Shown: positions 49,745 to 58,353 of the stretch, in pieces
How the letters are laid out: each line of letters begins with the position of its first letter
Position numbering within the stretch: the first letter of the stretch is position 1
From: Sphaerisporangium flaviroseum
Lineage (GTDB): Bacteria; Actinomycetota; Actinomycetes; Streptosporangiales; Streptosporangiaceae
DNA: 64,000 bases
Direction of reading: 5' to 3'
Assembly: GCF_039537005.1 (NCBI RefSeq)
Contig: NZ_BAAAZR010000019.1
Span: 1 to 64,000 of the forward strand
Position numbers and translations under genes: made by a program
Notes under the pieces: generated by a model
Database searches by the model: none
What the model was told of the DNA's origin: nothing
Seen by the model: the letters and a program-made list of their open reading frames with translations, nothing else

Positions 49745-51841
49745 TCAGCCGTCCACGCGGGTCCCGGTGACCTCCAGCGCGCGGAGCCGGCCGATGTTGT
49801 CGAACGACCCGAAGCCCACCCGGCCGGACCCGAACGTGGTGTCGACGGCGGTCATCAGCGGCGTCCTCGCGCCGTCGACGTACACGGCGATCTCACCTGA
49901 GGCGGCGCAGTGCTTCACGCGTACCCGATGCCAGTTCGCGTCGGTGACGGCCGGCGGAGCACCCCTGGAGTGCACCTCGTCCCACTGGTCCTCGATCCGC
50001 ACCCGGTCCGCGTTGTTCACCACAAAGATCCCGTTATGCGGATAAATCGTGTTATCTGTGGAGAGGTGGGCGTAGTAGAACTCCGTATCGCTCCGGTACC
50101 CGAAGACGATGATCACATCACGGTTGGTGATCTCGACGGGGGTGTCCAGCCGGACCTCGCCGTCGACTCGAACGGATCGGAACTCCGGTCCCGCTGAGAG
50201 CACCGCGTACTCGAAGGGCCGGCGGGGACCGGGACGGGACTGCCCGGCCTCGGCCAGGACGACCTCCCTCCCGGGAAACGACCACTTGGCCGGGGTGACC
50301 GGCGCCCAGCTCTCCGCCCGCATCACGTGGGCCGGCCGAGTGCGGCCCGCGTCGCAGCCGGCGAACCACCGCGCGCCGGTGACCTTCCAGACCTTGCCGT
50401 TCGCCTTGGCCAGGACGTACAGCTCGCCGGCGCCGTCTCGGCCGAACCGGAAGTCGACCCGGGGGCTGCCCGCCAGGTCCCGCATCGTGACCCGCTCGCC
50501 GGCCGTGTTGTAGATCATGAGCTCGTAGATCGGGGCCCGCTCGGCGCCGATGCGCATCTCCCGCTCGTCGGTGGAGAAGACACGGCCGTCCACGATGTCG
50601 CCGAAGACGTACTTGCCCCGCAGTTCGGGCACGTCACGGCCGCGGTAGACGTAGCCGCCGGAAATGGCCCGCCCGACGTCGGAGGTGCAGTTCCAGTCCG
50701 GCGGCGGGTCGTGGTCGTAGGCGGCCACCGGGTAGGTGTAGCCGTGCCGATCGTCGTCCGGCGGCAACGGCCGGAGCCGGTCGCAGGGGTTCGATGCCGC
50801 CTTGTCGAACACGAACGGCCCTTCCCGCTCGCTCCACCCGAGGTTGGCGCCGGCTCGCACCTCGTAGATCGCCTCCACGGCGTGCTCACCGATGTGGCCG
50901 AGGAACAGCCGGTGGCGCCCGCCCGGATCCCAGCTGAAGCGGTGCGGGTCGCGCATCCCGTAGGCGTAGATCTCCCCGAGCACGCCCGGCCTGCCCGCGA
51001 ACGGGTTGGCGGCCGGGATGCCGTACTCGCCGTTGGCGGCGTCGTCGCCCTGCGGGTCGATCCGGAGGATCTTCCCCTGCGGGATGCCGAGGTCCTGGGG
51101 ATCGCCGGTGCGCGCGCCCCGGCCGCCGTCGCCCGCGGCGATGTAGAGCAGCCCGTAGTCCGGGTCGCCGCGCCTGGCGGTCGGGTTGAAGTCGATCTGC
51201 TGGATGCCGTGGACCGTACCCGCGAACCCGAGCCGGAGGATCTCTCGCCGGGTCCCGTGGAAGGTGCTCGCGGCCGGATCGTCGGCCGTCCACTCGGTCA
51301 CGATGCCGTGGTAGGCGGTGCTGGGCTGGGGCGTCAGGTCAGGGGTCTTCGTCGTGGAGGCGGCCAGCTCGGTGTGGACGGTGTAGAACCTGCCGTTGCT
51401 CCTGAACCCCGGGTGGAACGTCACGAAGCCGAAGCCCTGGCCGAGCCCGCGGCCGGAGAAGAACTCCGGGGCGAACGTCGCGCCGACGTCGAGGTACACG
51501 TGCGGCTCGCCGTCCTCGACCAGATACATCTTGCCGTTGAGATCGGGCACGAACCGGCGCCCGGATCCGTCCGGGATCTCGCCGATGTGGTTGACGCGGG
51601 CCCAGCGCATGAGCCTCGGATCCGACGGCGCCGGGGTCGGTTCGGACTTCGGGAAGGAGGCGAACTCCTCGAGGGTCAGTCCCAGGCCGGAGGGGATCGG
51701 ATCGTCCGGGATCGGATCGACGATCGGTACCTCAGCGCGCATGGACTCCGGCCGTACCGTCAGCGCGCCGGCCTCGGGCGCCTGCGCGAGGACCAGCGCC
51801 ACGGAGACGATCGCCGGTAAGCACCACCTTGTCTTGAGCAT
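49745..51841 (-). CDS. Secreted glucose/sorbosone dehydrogenase-like protein with C-terminal lectin-like domain
   Basis: Signal peptide (CLPAIVSVALVLAQAPEAGA) then a six-bladed GSDH/PQQ-type propeller at ~70-470: LGQGFGFVTFHPGFRSNGRFYTVHTE, LLYIAAGDGGRGARTGDPQDLGIPQGKILRIDP, GEIYAYGMRDPHRFSWDPGG, LFLGHIGEHAVEAIYEV, YVFGDIVDGRVF. The last ~200 residues form a DUF1080/LamG-like beta sandwich (FGYRSDTEFYYAHLSTDN, WHRVRVKHCAASGEIAVYVDG). Likely an extracellular sugar oxidoreductase or sugar-binding protein; cofactor and substrate are not certain. 698 residues. A GAAAGCGCTTTC palindrome lies 32 nt upstream. Confidence 0.85.
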   Translation of the reverse strand: MLKTRWCLPAIVSVALVLAQAPEAGALTVRPESMRAEVPIVDPIPDDPIPSGLGLTLEEFASFPKSEPTPAPSDPRLMRWARVNHIGEIPDGSGRRFVPDLNGKMYLVEDGEPHVYLDVGATFAPEFFSGRGLGQGFGFVTFHPGFRSNGRFYTVHTELAASTTKTPDLTPQPSTAYHGIVTEWTADDPAASTFHGTRREILRLGFAGTVHGIQQIDFNPTARRGDPDYGLLYIAAGDGGRGARTGDPQDLGIPQGKILRIDPQGDDAANGEYGIPAANPFAGRPGVLGEIYAYGMRDPHRFSWDPGGRHRLFLGHIGEHAVEAIYEVRAGANLGWSEREGPFVFDKAASNPCDRLRPLPPDDDRHGYTYPVAAYDHDPPPDWNCTSDVGRAISGGYVYRGRDVPELRGKYVFGDIVDGRVFSTDEREMRIGAERAPIYELMIYNTAGERVTMRDLAGSPRVDFRFGRDGAGELYVLAKANGKVWKVTGARWFAGCDAGRTRPAHVMRAESWAPVTPAKWSFPGREVVLAEAGQSRPGPRRPFEYAVLSAGPEFRSVRVDGEVRLDTPVEITNRDVIIVFGYRSDTEFYYAHLSTDNTIYPHNGIFVVNNADRVRIEDQWDEVHSRGAPPAVTDANWHRVRVKHCAASGEIAVYVDGARTPLMTAVDTTFGSGRVGFGSFDNIGRLRALEVTGTRVDG

Positions 51842-51872
51842 CCGGCCACCTAGGAAGAGAAGAGCCGCTACG

Positions 51873-51884
51873 GAAAGCGCTTTC
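51873..51884. promoter_or_regulatory. LacI-type operator before the secreted dehydrogenase
   Basis: Perfect 12-bp palindrome GAAAGCGCTTTC, 32 nt upstream of the ATG on the minus strand. The AGCGCT centre is shared with the operator of the LacI-family gene at 39.6 kb. Suggests sugar-responsive repression of the dehydrogenase-LamG pair. Confidence 0.6.
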
Positions 51885-52264
51885 TCAGGAAGTTACGGAA
51901 GGATTGACTAATGGTCAATAACCTTTACAGAAACCGGCGGCGGCCCCGGACGCACGGCCGGGTCGGTCTCACGTGCAAGCTCGGACCGGAGGGATCACCA
52001 GGGCGAGCGGTTGTCGTGGGCGGTGCTGCGCCGAGCCGGTCCGTCCACGGTGATCTGCCCGTCGTGGGTCTGGACACACCCATTTCACGTGATCATCCAG
52101 CCAAAGGGATCATGTCCCGCTACGGTGGTCAGCGGCTGGAGCGCTGCAGCCGGTGGCCGGGGCGTCGTAACCGGCCGGCGCTGTGGCGCCCGCGCCGGTC
52201 AGGACCGAGACTGGTCGTGTCGCGCATGGCGGCAGCGGAGATGGGCGGACGCGGCGGAGGCAGG
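51885..52264. other. Long divergent intergenic region, no gene seen
   Basis: About 380 nt between the dehydrogenase operator and the acyltransferase gene. A reading frame in phase with the acyltransferase extends back to 51911, but its codons give basic low-complexity sequence with no site for a start. It presumably holds the acyltransferase promoter. Confidence 0.4.
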
Positions 52265-53662
52265 ATGGCGACGGCGCGCATCGAACCACCCCAGGCGGCC
52301 CGGGAGGGCCGGCGGCCAGAGCTGGACGCCATACGCACCCTGGTGGTGCTCGGGCTGGTGTTCTTCCATTCGTCGCTGGTGTTCGACACGCGCGACGACT
52401 TCTACGTGAAGAACGCCGAGACCACCGAAGTCACCACCATCTTTGCGGGGCTCGGTGGGGTGTGGGCGATGCCCATGCTCTTCCTCATCTCCGGACTCGG
52501 CGCGTGGCATTCGCTGCGCCGCCGCAGCCCCGGCGGGTTCGCGGCCGAGCGGCTGCTGCGGCTCGGCGTGCCGCTGGTGTTCGCGATCGTCACGATCATC
52601 CCGGTGCCGCAGTGGCTGCGCCTGCGGGCCGACCCGGCGTACCACGAGTCGTACCTGCGATTCCTGCCACGATTCTTCGACGTGCACTGGGACCTGAGCC
52701 AGTTCCCCTTCGTGCTGCAGGGCGAGTACTTCGAGGCCGGGCACCTGTGGTTCATCGTGCTGCTGCTGGCCTTCTCGCTCATGCTGGCGCCGGTGGTCCG
52801 CTGGTTCCCCCGCGACCTCGCCCACCGGATCCTCGACCGGCTGGCCTCGGCCGTGCGGTGGCGCGGCGCGGTGCTGACGGCGGCCGTCCCTGTCGCGCTG
52901 CTCAGCGCGCTGGCCGGGCTGGAGGAGGCGTACGCGGCGTGGAACCGCTGGGCCTATCTGGTCTTCTTCGTGTACGGGTTCCTGCTCGCCGCCGACGAGC
53001 GGTTCCGCACGGCGATGCGCCGTGACGCGGTGCCGGCGGCCGTGCTCGGCGCGGTCATGTTCCTGATCGGCCTGCCGGGCTTCCTGGCCGCGAGCGACGT
53101 TCCCGGCGGCGACCCCTTCACGGACATGACCGCGCTCGCGATCGGCGCCCGAGCGCTGTACGGCGCGGCGGGGTGGTGCTGGCTGGTGGCGATCCTCGGG
53201 CTTCTCGACCGCCGTCGGTCGGCGCCCGCCGCCGAACCGGCCACACCTCCAGAACCGGCCGCCATCCCCGAACAGACCGCGACCTCCGAACAGCCCGCGC
53301 CCCCCGACCAGGCGGCGCCCTTCGCACAGGCCGTGCGCACCGGACAGGGCTCGCTCACCGGACAGGCTCCGTCACCCGGACAGGCTCCGCCCGCCGGACA
53401 GGTGCAGGCCGGACAGGTGCAGGCCGGCGGGCGGCGCCGATGGCTGTACGGCTACCTGGCCGCGGCCGTGCTGCCGTTGTACGTCCTGCACCAGCCGATC
53501 GTCGTCACGGTCGCGTACGGCCTGGTCGGCTGGGACCTGCCTATCCTGGTGAAGTTCGTCGCGATCGTCGCGGTCTCCCTCGTGCTGACCCTGGCCGCGT
53601 ACGAGGTGCTGGTACGGCGCACGCGGGTCACCCGGTTCCTGTTCGGGATGCGCACGCGGTAG
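52265..53662 (+). CDS. Membrane acyltransferase 3 family protein
   Basis: Multi-pass protein of ~465 residues. RRPELDAIRTLVVLGLVFFHSSLVFD is the conserved N-terminal helix with the active-site His; AMPMLFLISGLGAWHSLRRRSPGGFAAERLLRLGVPLVF and GHLWFIVLLLAFSLML are typical of acyltransferase 3 (OafA/MdoC-like). About ten helices. A ~70-residue Pro/Gln/Ala-rich cytoplasmic segment with tandem GQ[AV] repeats (TGQAPSPGQAPPAGQVQAGQ) is inserted before the last two helices, unusual for the family. Likely O-acylates a surface glycan. The ATG at 52265 (GGAGG 4 nt upstream) is one of several possible starts. Confidence 0.84.
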   Translation: MATARIEPPQAAREGRRPELDAIRTLVVLGLVFFHSSLVFDTRDDFYVKNAETTEVTTIFAGLGGVWAMPMLFLISGLGAWHSLRRRSPGGFAAERLLRLGVPLVFAIVTIIPVPQWLRLRADPAYHESYLRFLPRFFDVHWDLSQFPFVLQGEYFEAGHLWFIVLLLAFSLMLAPVVRWFPRDLAHRILDRLASAVRWRGAVLTAAVPVALLSALAGLEEAYAAWNRWAYLVFFVYGFLLAADERFRTAMRRDAVPAAVLGAVMFLIGLPGFLAASDVPGGDPFTDMTALAIGARALYGAAGWCWLVAILGLLDRRRSAPAAEPATPPEPAAIPEQTATSEQPAPPDQAAPFAQAVRTGQGSLTGQAPSPGQAPPAGQVQAGQVQAGGRRRWLYGYLAAAVLPLYVLHQPIVVTVAYGLVGWDLPILVKFVAIVAVSLVLTLAAYEVLVRRTRVTRFLFGMRTR

Positions 53663-53754
53663 GCGGCCCGTCACCGCATGCGGGCTCGGTCGTCCGCCGA
53701 ATCGAGCAACGGGGCGACAGAGGGTTTGGCTGGTTAGTGGTTGAATGTGACCTT

Positions 53755-54390
53755 GTGAGTGATCTGTCGGCAACAGAGCGAACCAGGCATCGTCGGCTCC
53801 GGGAACAGGGTCGTGACGACCGTGCGTCCCTCTTCGAGGTGCTTCGCGGCGGGTTCGTGTGCCATCTGGGCGTGGTCGTGGACGGCGATCCGATGGTGGT
53901 GCCCACCGTCTACGGCTTCGATTCCGGGCAGATCTACGTGCATGGATCCGTCGCCAGCCGCAGCCTGACCCAGGGGTCCACGGTGTGCGTGACCGTCACC
54001 CACGTCGACGGCCTCGTCCTGGCCCGATCGGTGTTCGAGCACGGGGTCAACTATCGCAGCGCCATGATCTACGGCATCCCGCGCCTGCTGGAGGGGCCCG
54101 AGAAGCTGGAAGCGCTCCGGTGCCTCACCGAGCACACCGCGCCCGGCCAGTGGGACTACGCCAGGCGGCCGAACCGCAAGGAACTCGCCGCCACGACGAT
54201 CCTGGCCATCTCGCTCCAGGAGGCGTCGGTGAAGGTGCGGCAGGGGCCGCCGGGGGACGCCGACGACCCCCATGACGTGTGGGCGGGGGTGCTGCCGCTC
54301 GCGCAGGCCTGGCAGTCCCCGGTCCCCGATGCCCTGGTGACCCATCCCGTCCCCGAACACATCCGGCAGCGCACCGGGACGTCCCTCTAG
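53755..54390 (+). CDS. Pyridoxamine 5'-phosphate oxidase-like flavin protein
   Basis: Split-barrel flavin-binding protein of 211 residues, NimA/PNPOx-like: LREQGRDDRASLFEVLRGGFVCHLGVVVDGDPMVVPTVYGFDSGQIYVHGSVASRSL, CVTVTHVDGLVLARSVFEHGVNYRSAMIYG, and KLEALRCLTEHTAPGQWDYARRPNRKELAATTILAISLQEASVKVRQGPP. Probably an FMN- or F420-dependent reductase; the substrate is unknown. The GTG at 53755 starts just before the conserved core. Its stop lies within a 22-bp tandem duplication. Confidence 0.85.
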   Translation: MSDLSATERTRHRRLREQGRDDRASLFEVLRGGFVCHLGVVVDGDPMVVPTVYGFDSGQIYVHGSVASRSLTQGSTVCVTVTHVDGLVLARSVFEHGVNYRSAMIYGIPRLLEGPEKLEALRCLTEHTAPGQWDYARRPNRKELAATTILAISLQEASVKVRQGPPGDADDPHDVWAGVLPLAQAWQSPVPDALVTHPVPEHIRQRTGTSL

Positions 54391-54428
54391 CCCGTCGCAC
54401 GGGAATCTCTAGCCCGTCGCAAGGGAAG
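54385..54428 (+). repeat. Two tandem 22-bp copies at the end of the PNPOx-like gene
   Basis: CTCTAGCCCGTCGCACGGGA(AT) followed at once by CTCTAGCCCGTCGCAAGGGA(AG), 20 of 22 identical. The first copy contains the stop codon TAG. CCCGTCGCACGGG can fold into a short hairpin, so the duplication may strengthen termination. Confidence 0.7.
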
Positions 54429-54592
54429 GGGAGGCCCGGAGCGGGCGCCCGATCCCCATTGCGCGGGAAGTGATAACAGCCGCCCATCACAGCTTGTGAA
54501 ATATGCATAGAAAGCCGTGTATGTCGCAGATATAACCGGGACTCACCATCGCCTGCGTCCACGCCGTCCGGCGGGGACACAAGGAGGAGTCC

Positions 54593-55345
54593 ATGAGAGT
54601 TCTTGCCCGGCGTCTCGGAGCCGGCGTCGCCGCGGTGGCACTGCTGGGCGGGCTGGCGGCTCCCGCCCACGCCGCCGCCTACGACTACCATCCGAGCGAC
54701 AGTGACTGGTCGGACTGTCCAAGGCTCCCGAGCAACGCCCAGGCCGACACGTGGAGCTGCATCTTCATCATCACGGTCGGCGGCACCATGAAGCTCGGAA
54801 AGATCGAGCAGGAGATCTCCAAGCCGCTGCGGATCACCGTGGCCCAGGGCAAGCTCGCCGACGGCGGCTCCGCCGCGGCGTTCGGCAGTGTCAAGGGCGA
54901 CCGGATGAAGGTGCCGGGCGGCCTCATCGGCGCGCCGTTCGAGGTGCCGAAGCTCACCGATGTCTACGTCGAGACCCAGGGAACCGGCAAGGTCGACGCC
55001 GGGCCCATCTTCCCGACCAACGTCGGCATCAAGATCCGGATGATCCACAGCCTGCTCGGCAAGAAGTGCTACATCGGCGGCGACGCCAACCCGATCCTGC
55101 TCAATCCGGAGATCACCTCGCTGGAGCTGACCTCGATCGACGGCGTGGCCGTCTTCAAGGCGACGGCCAAGGACAGCACCTTCGCCGTCCCGAAGGCGGC
55201 CGGATGCGGCCTGAACTGGGGCCTGATCAACACCGCCGTCAATACACGGGCCGGCCTCCCCTCGCCCAGCGGGAACAACACGGCGGAGTTCCAGTGGTTC
55301 ATCCGCGGCAAGTCCTACACGGAGCTTCCCGACCTGGCTCCCTGA
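54593..55345 (+). CDS. Secreted protein of unknown function, four cysteines in the mature part
   Basis: Signal peptide RVLARRLGAGVAAVALLGGLAAPAHA with an AHA cleavage site. The mature ~220 residues are beta-rich with Cys in SDCPRL, WSCIFI, KKCYIG and AAGCGLNW, probably forming two disulfides. ITVGGTMKLGKIEQEISKPLRITVAQG and TNVGIKIRMIHSLLGKKC are the most regular strands. Similar exported proteins are frequent in Streptomyces-like genomes with no known role. The ATG follows AAGGAGG 7 nt upstream. Ends at a strong terminator shared with the convergent LAL gene. Confidence 0.75.
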   Translation: MRVLARRLGAGVAAVALLGGLAAPAHAAAYDYHPSDSDWSDCPRLPSNAQADTWSCIFIITVGGTMKLGKIEQEISKPLRITVAQGKLADGGSAAAFGSVKGDRMKVPGGLIGAPFEVPKLTDVYVETQGTGKVDAGPIFPTNVGIKIRMIHSLLGKKCYIGGDANPILLNPEITSLELTSIDGVAVFKATAKDSTFAVPKAAGCGLNWGLINTAVNTRAGLPSPSGNNTAEFQWFIRGKSYTELPDLAP

Positions 55346-55364
55346 ACGCGACACCGCTGAACCT

Positions 55365-55397
55365 CGGCAGCGCCGGTCCCGCAGACCGGCGCTGCCG
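55365..55397. terminator. Terminator between the secreted protein and the LAL-type regulator
   Basis: Perfect 14-bp stem CGGCAGCGCCGGTC / GACCGGCGCTGCCG with loop CCGCA, placed between two convergent genes. Confidence 0.85.
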
Positions 55398-55438
55398 ACA
55401 TCCGGCCCCGGAGCCCGGCGCCGTTCCCGCCGGCCGGC

Positions 55439-56647
55439 TCAGACCGGCCTACCGGCTCGGACCAGGAGCGGGGCCAGGTCGAGGCGGTCGTTGACGCCCA
55501 GCTTGGTGTAAACGTTGCACAGATGATTGCCCACCGTGCGGTGGGAGAGGGCGAGCCAGTCGGCGATCTCGCGGTTGGTCAGGTTCCACGACGCCAGACG
55601 GGCGACCTCCAGCTCCCGCGCGCTGAGCACGGCGCCTTCCACCTCCTGAGGGTGACGCGGCCCGCCCACCCGGCTCAGCCGGTTGCGGGTGGCCACCGGC
55701 GTGGACCACGCCCGGATGACCTGCCTGTGCAGGGGATGCGCCAGCCGTACGCTGACGCCCGAATCGCTCACCTGGACGGTGAGCAGCCCGCGCCGTTCCA
55801 TCCGTTCCACGGTCTCCGAAGAGCTCAGCCGGGTCAGCTCGTCCAACGCGAACGGCTCGCCGACGGCGACGAGTTCCAGCGTCTCGCGTTCGGCGTCGTC
55901 CAGCGCGCCGATCTGCGCCTCCACCATCTGCCGTAACCGCTCGGTCAGCATCAGCTCACCACGCCACCGCCACCGCCCGTCCACCCGTGCGAACGGCTGC
56001 GAACACGCCAGCTCCACCAGCAGACGCACGTTGCCCCCCGCCGCATGCCGCAACGACCGGGCCGTCGCCGCCTCCACCTCCCCTCCCAGCACCGCCGCCA
56101 GCAACCGCCCACAGTCCCCCGCCGACAACGGCGCCAGATCCAACCGCGACAGCCACCCGTCCTTCCACAACGACGCGACCGCCGCCGGCAACGCCGCCCC
56201 GGCACAACTCGTCACCACCACCCGGGCCCCCCGATGCGCCACCAGAAACCTGATCGCCGCCGCCGAATGCCCGTCGAGCAGATGCCCGTCATCCACCGCC
56301 AGCACCAGACACGACCCGGCCCCCCGCCCCCGCACCACACCCGGACCCAGCCACGAGCCCTCCCCCGGCCGTACCGAAGCGCAGATGACCTCCGCCGCCC
56401 ACCGGATCGGGTTGACCGCCTCAGGCGAACCCGGCAGCAAATGCGCCAGCGCACCGAACGGCACCTCGGTCCCCGCCCCCGCCACCCGGCGGACGGCCGC
56501 GCCACGGCCATCGAAAGCCGCCACCGCCTCGGCCAGCAACCGGCTCCGCCCCGAACCCTCCTGACCCACCACCAAGATCCCCGCGCTGTCCCGCAGCGCG
56601 CTCCGAATCACATCGCACTCCGTCACACGCCCCGTGAACGGCACCAT
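55439..56647 (-). CDS. Shortened LAL-type (LuxR) regulator with ATPase domain
   Basis: N-terminal AAA/NACHT-like ATPase: FTGRVTECDVIRSALRDSAGILVVGQEGSGRSRLLAEAV (Walker A with Arg in place of Lys), CLVLAVDDGHLLD (Walker B), ARVVVTSCAG. The C-terminus is a LuxR HTH: VLSARELEVARLASWNLTNREIADWLALSHRTVGNHLCNVYTKLGV. Large LAL regulators have ~900 residues; here the ATPase region is joined to the HTH after only ~30 residues (HPLHRQVIRAWSTPVATRNRLSRV), so the usual helical repeat region is missing. 402 residues. Probably a transcription activator; ligand unknown. Confidence 0.85.
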   Translation of the reverse strand: MVPFTGRVTECDVIRSALRDSAGILVVGQEGSGRSRLLAEAVAAFDGRGAAVRRVAGAGTEVPFGALAHLLPGSPEAVNPIRWAAEVICASVRPGEGSWLGPGVVRGRGAGSCLVLAVDDGHLLDGHSAAAIRFLVAHRGARVVVTSCAGAALPAAVASLWKDGWLSRLDLAPLSAGDCGRLLAAVLGGEVEAATARSLRHAAGGNVRLLVELACSQPFARVDGRWRWRGELMLTERLRQMVEAQIGALDDAERETLELVAVGEPFALDELTRLSSSETVERMERRGLLTVQVSDSGVSVRLAHPLHRQVIRAWSTPVATRNRLSRVGGPRHPQEVEGAVLSARELEVARLASWNLTNREIADWLALSHRTVGNHLCNVYTKLGVNDRLDLAPLLVRAGRPV

Positions 56648-56820
56648 GTCGCACCTCCGCCATCGCGACCCATGCCTTGGGAGCCTCCCGTGGCCCGATA
56701 TCGCACTCCCAAAGGCGGGAGCCTGCCGAAATTGTTGGCGTCGGCCGGCAACTGGCGATATACGCGGAAGTACGTAAGGCTCATCTCGGCGCTGACCGGG
56801 TCCCGGACGGAGTGATCGTC

Positions 56821-58260
56821 CTACGAGGACACCCGCGGGAACGCGACGGGGCTGCGGTGACCGTCGCCATCCACGGCACGCAGGCCGAACTGCACGTTGT
56901 CCTTGGAGATGTCGACCGTCACCGAGGTGACATCGCCGACGTCGAGGACCTGGGTCCAGTCCGGAGCCGTGGTCTCCCGCCAGACCACCTCATACCCGGC
57001 CAGGTCCGCTTCGGTTCCGCGATCCCAGGTGAGTGTGGTGTCGTTGGTGAGCACCGCCGCGTCGATCGTGACGTTCTTCGGCGTGCCGGGTCCCTGTGCC
57101 AGTGACCACAGCGTCGCGCCGTTCACCTTGGCCACGCGTGCGATGTACCCGAAGTCCACGAACTGGGATAGGTCGCCGAACTGGATCCCGTTCTCGACGC
57201 GGATGTCCTGGTGCTCGTGGTTGAAGTTCTCCCGCGGCTCGGTGAACCGCGCCGCCGGATAACCCTGCTGCAGGAAAGAGATGTGGTCGCTGCCGCGCAG
57301 ATAGCGGTCGCGCCGCCAGATGACCCGGACGTCCATCTCGGTCGACTCGTTCTGTGCCACGTCCTCGACGAACCGGCCCAGCTGGCGTGAGGGCCCGTCG
57401 TTCTCGCCGCCGACCGATCGCCGGAGCGACGCCTCGGCCGCCGTCTCGGTGGTCGGCACGCCCTCCACGAACAGCCGTACCGTACGCGGGTCGGGCCGGG
57501 TGCCGTCCCAGGCCGAACTGGCACCCACGATGTCGTTGCTGAACATGCCCTGCACGTCCACACCGGCCGCCTTCATCTGCGCCGCCATGTACGCCGACCC
57601 GTACAGTCCCTGCTCCTCGCCCGCGACCACGGCGAACACCAGGGTGCCTTCGGTGCGGCGGGTGGCGAACACCCGGGCGAGCTCCATCACGACGGCGACG
57701 CCGGACGCGTCGTCATCGGCGCCGGGGGCGTCGGCGGTGGCGTTCATGACGTCGCTGACGCGGGAGTCCAGGTGGCCGGAGATGACGTATACGCGCTCCG
57801 GCGAGGCGTCTCCGCGCAGGGTGGCGATGACGTTGGTGATGGTGGTCGGCGCCGGGATCCGCGGCGAGACGGGCTGGACGAACGACTGCCTTTCCACCGT
57901 CATCCGGCCGCCCGACGCGGCCGCGGACGCCTGCATCTGCGTGTACACCCAGGTGGTGGCCGCGCCGATGCCACGTGCTGGATCGGTCTGGTCGGACAGG
58001 GTGTGCCGGGTGCCGAACCGGGTCAGCCGCAACACCGTGTCCTCGATGCGGCCGCGGTCTATCTCGCGCAGCAGACGTCGCAGATCCTTGTCGGGTCGCT
58101 GCCGCGTGATGGGTTTCCCAGGGCCTGAGCCCGGTCCATGCCCGCTGTCCGCGGACGCCACGCCCGTCAGCAGGGGCGCCGTGACCGCGGTGACGGCCGA
58201 AGCGGAGAGAAACGCACGGCGGGTGGAACCCGTGCGCCATTGGGGGGTATTCATCATCAT
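56821..58260 (-). CDS. Tat-exported M28 family metallopeptidase
   Basis: Tat signal STRRAFLSASAVTAVTAPLLTG. Zinc sites of M28 in order: VISGHLDSR (His, Asp), APGADDDASGVAVVMELAR (bridging Asp), VVAGEEQGLYGS (catalytic Glu-Glu), FSNDIVGA (Asp) and LRGSDHISFLQQGYPA (His). A C-terminal fibronectin type III-like domain starts near residue 390 (NVTIDAAVLTNDTTLTWDRG ... GYEVVWRETTAPDWTQVLDVG). 479 residues, secreted aminopeptidase-like. Isolated gene downstream of the LAL regulator on the same strand. Confidence 0.92.
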   Translation of the reverse strand: MMMNTPQWRTGSTRRAFLSASAVTAVTAPLLTGVASADSGHGPGSGPGKPITRQRPDKDLRRLLREIDRGRIEDTVLRLTRFGTRHTLSDQTDPARGIGAATTWVYTQMQASAAASGGRMTVERQSFVQPVSPRIPAPTTITNVIATLRGDASPERVYVISGHLDSRVSDVMNATADAPGADDDASGVAVVMELARVFATRRTEGTLVFAVVAGEEQGLYGSAYMAAQMKAAGVDVQGMFSNDIVGASSAWDGTRPDPRTVRLFVEGVPTTETAAEASLRRSVGGENDGPSRQLGRFVEDVAQNESTEMDVRVIWRRDRYLRGSDHISFLQQGYPAARFTEPRENFNHEHQDIRVENGIQFGDLSQFVDFGYIARVAKVNGATLWSLAQGPGTPKNVTIDAAVLTNDTTLTWDRGTEADLAGYEVVWRETTAPDWTQVLDVGDVTSVTVDISKDNVQFGLRAVDGDGHRSPVAFPRVSS

Positions 58261-58353
58261 TCAAATGAATCCCTGATTTGACACGAAGTCCACCACTGGC
58301 GCAACTGTTCGTTGTCCGCCTGGAAGCCGGCCGTGACCCGCTCAGCCGGCTTC

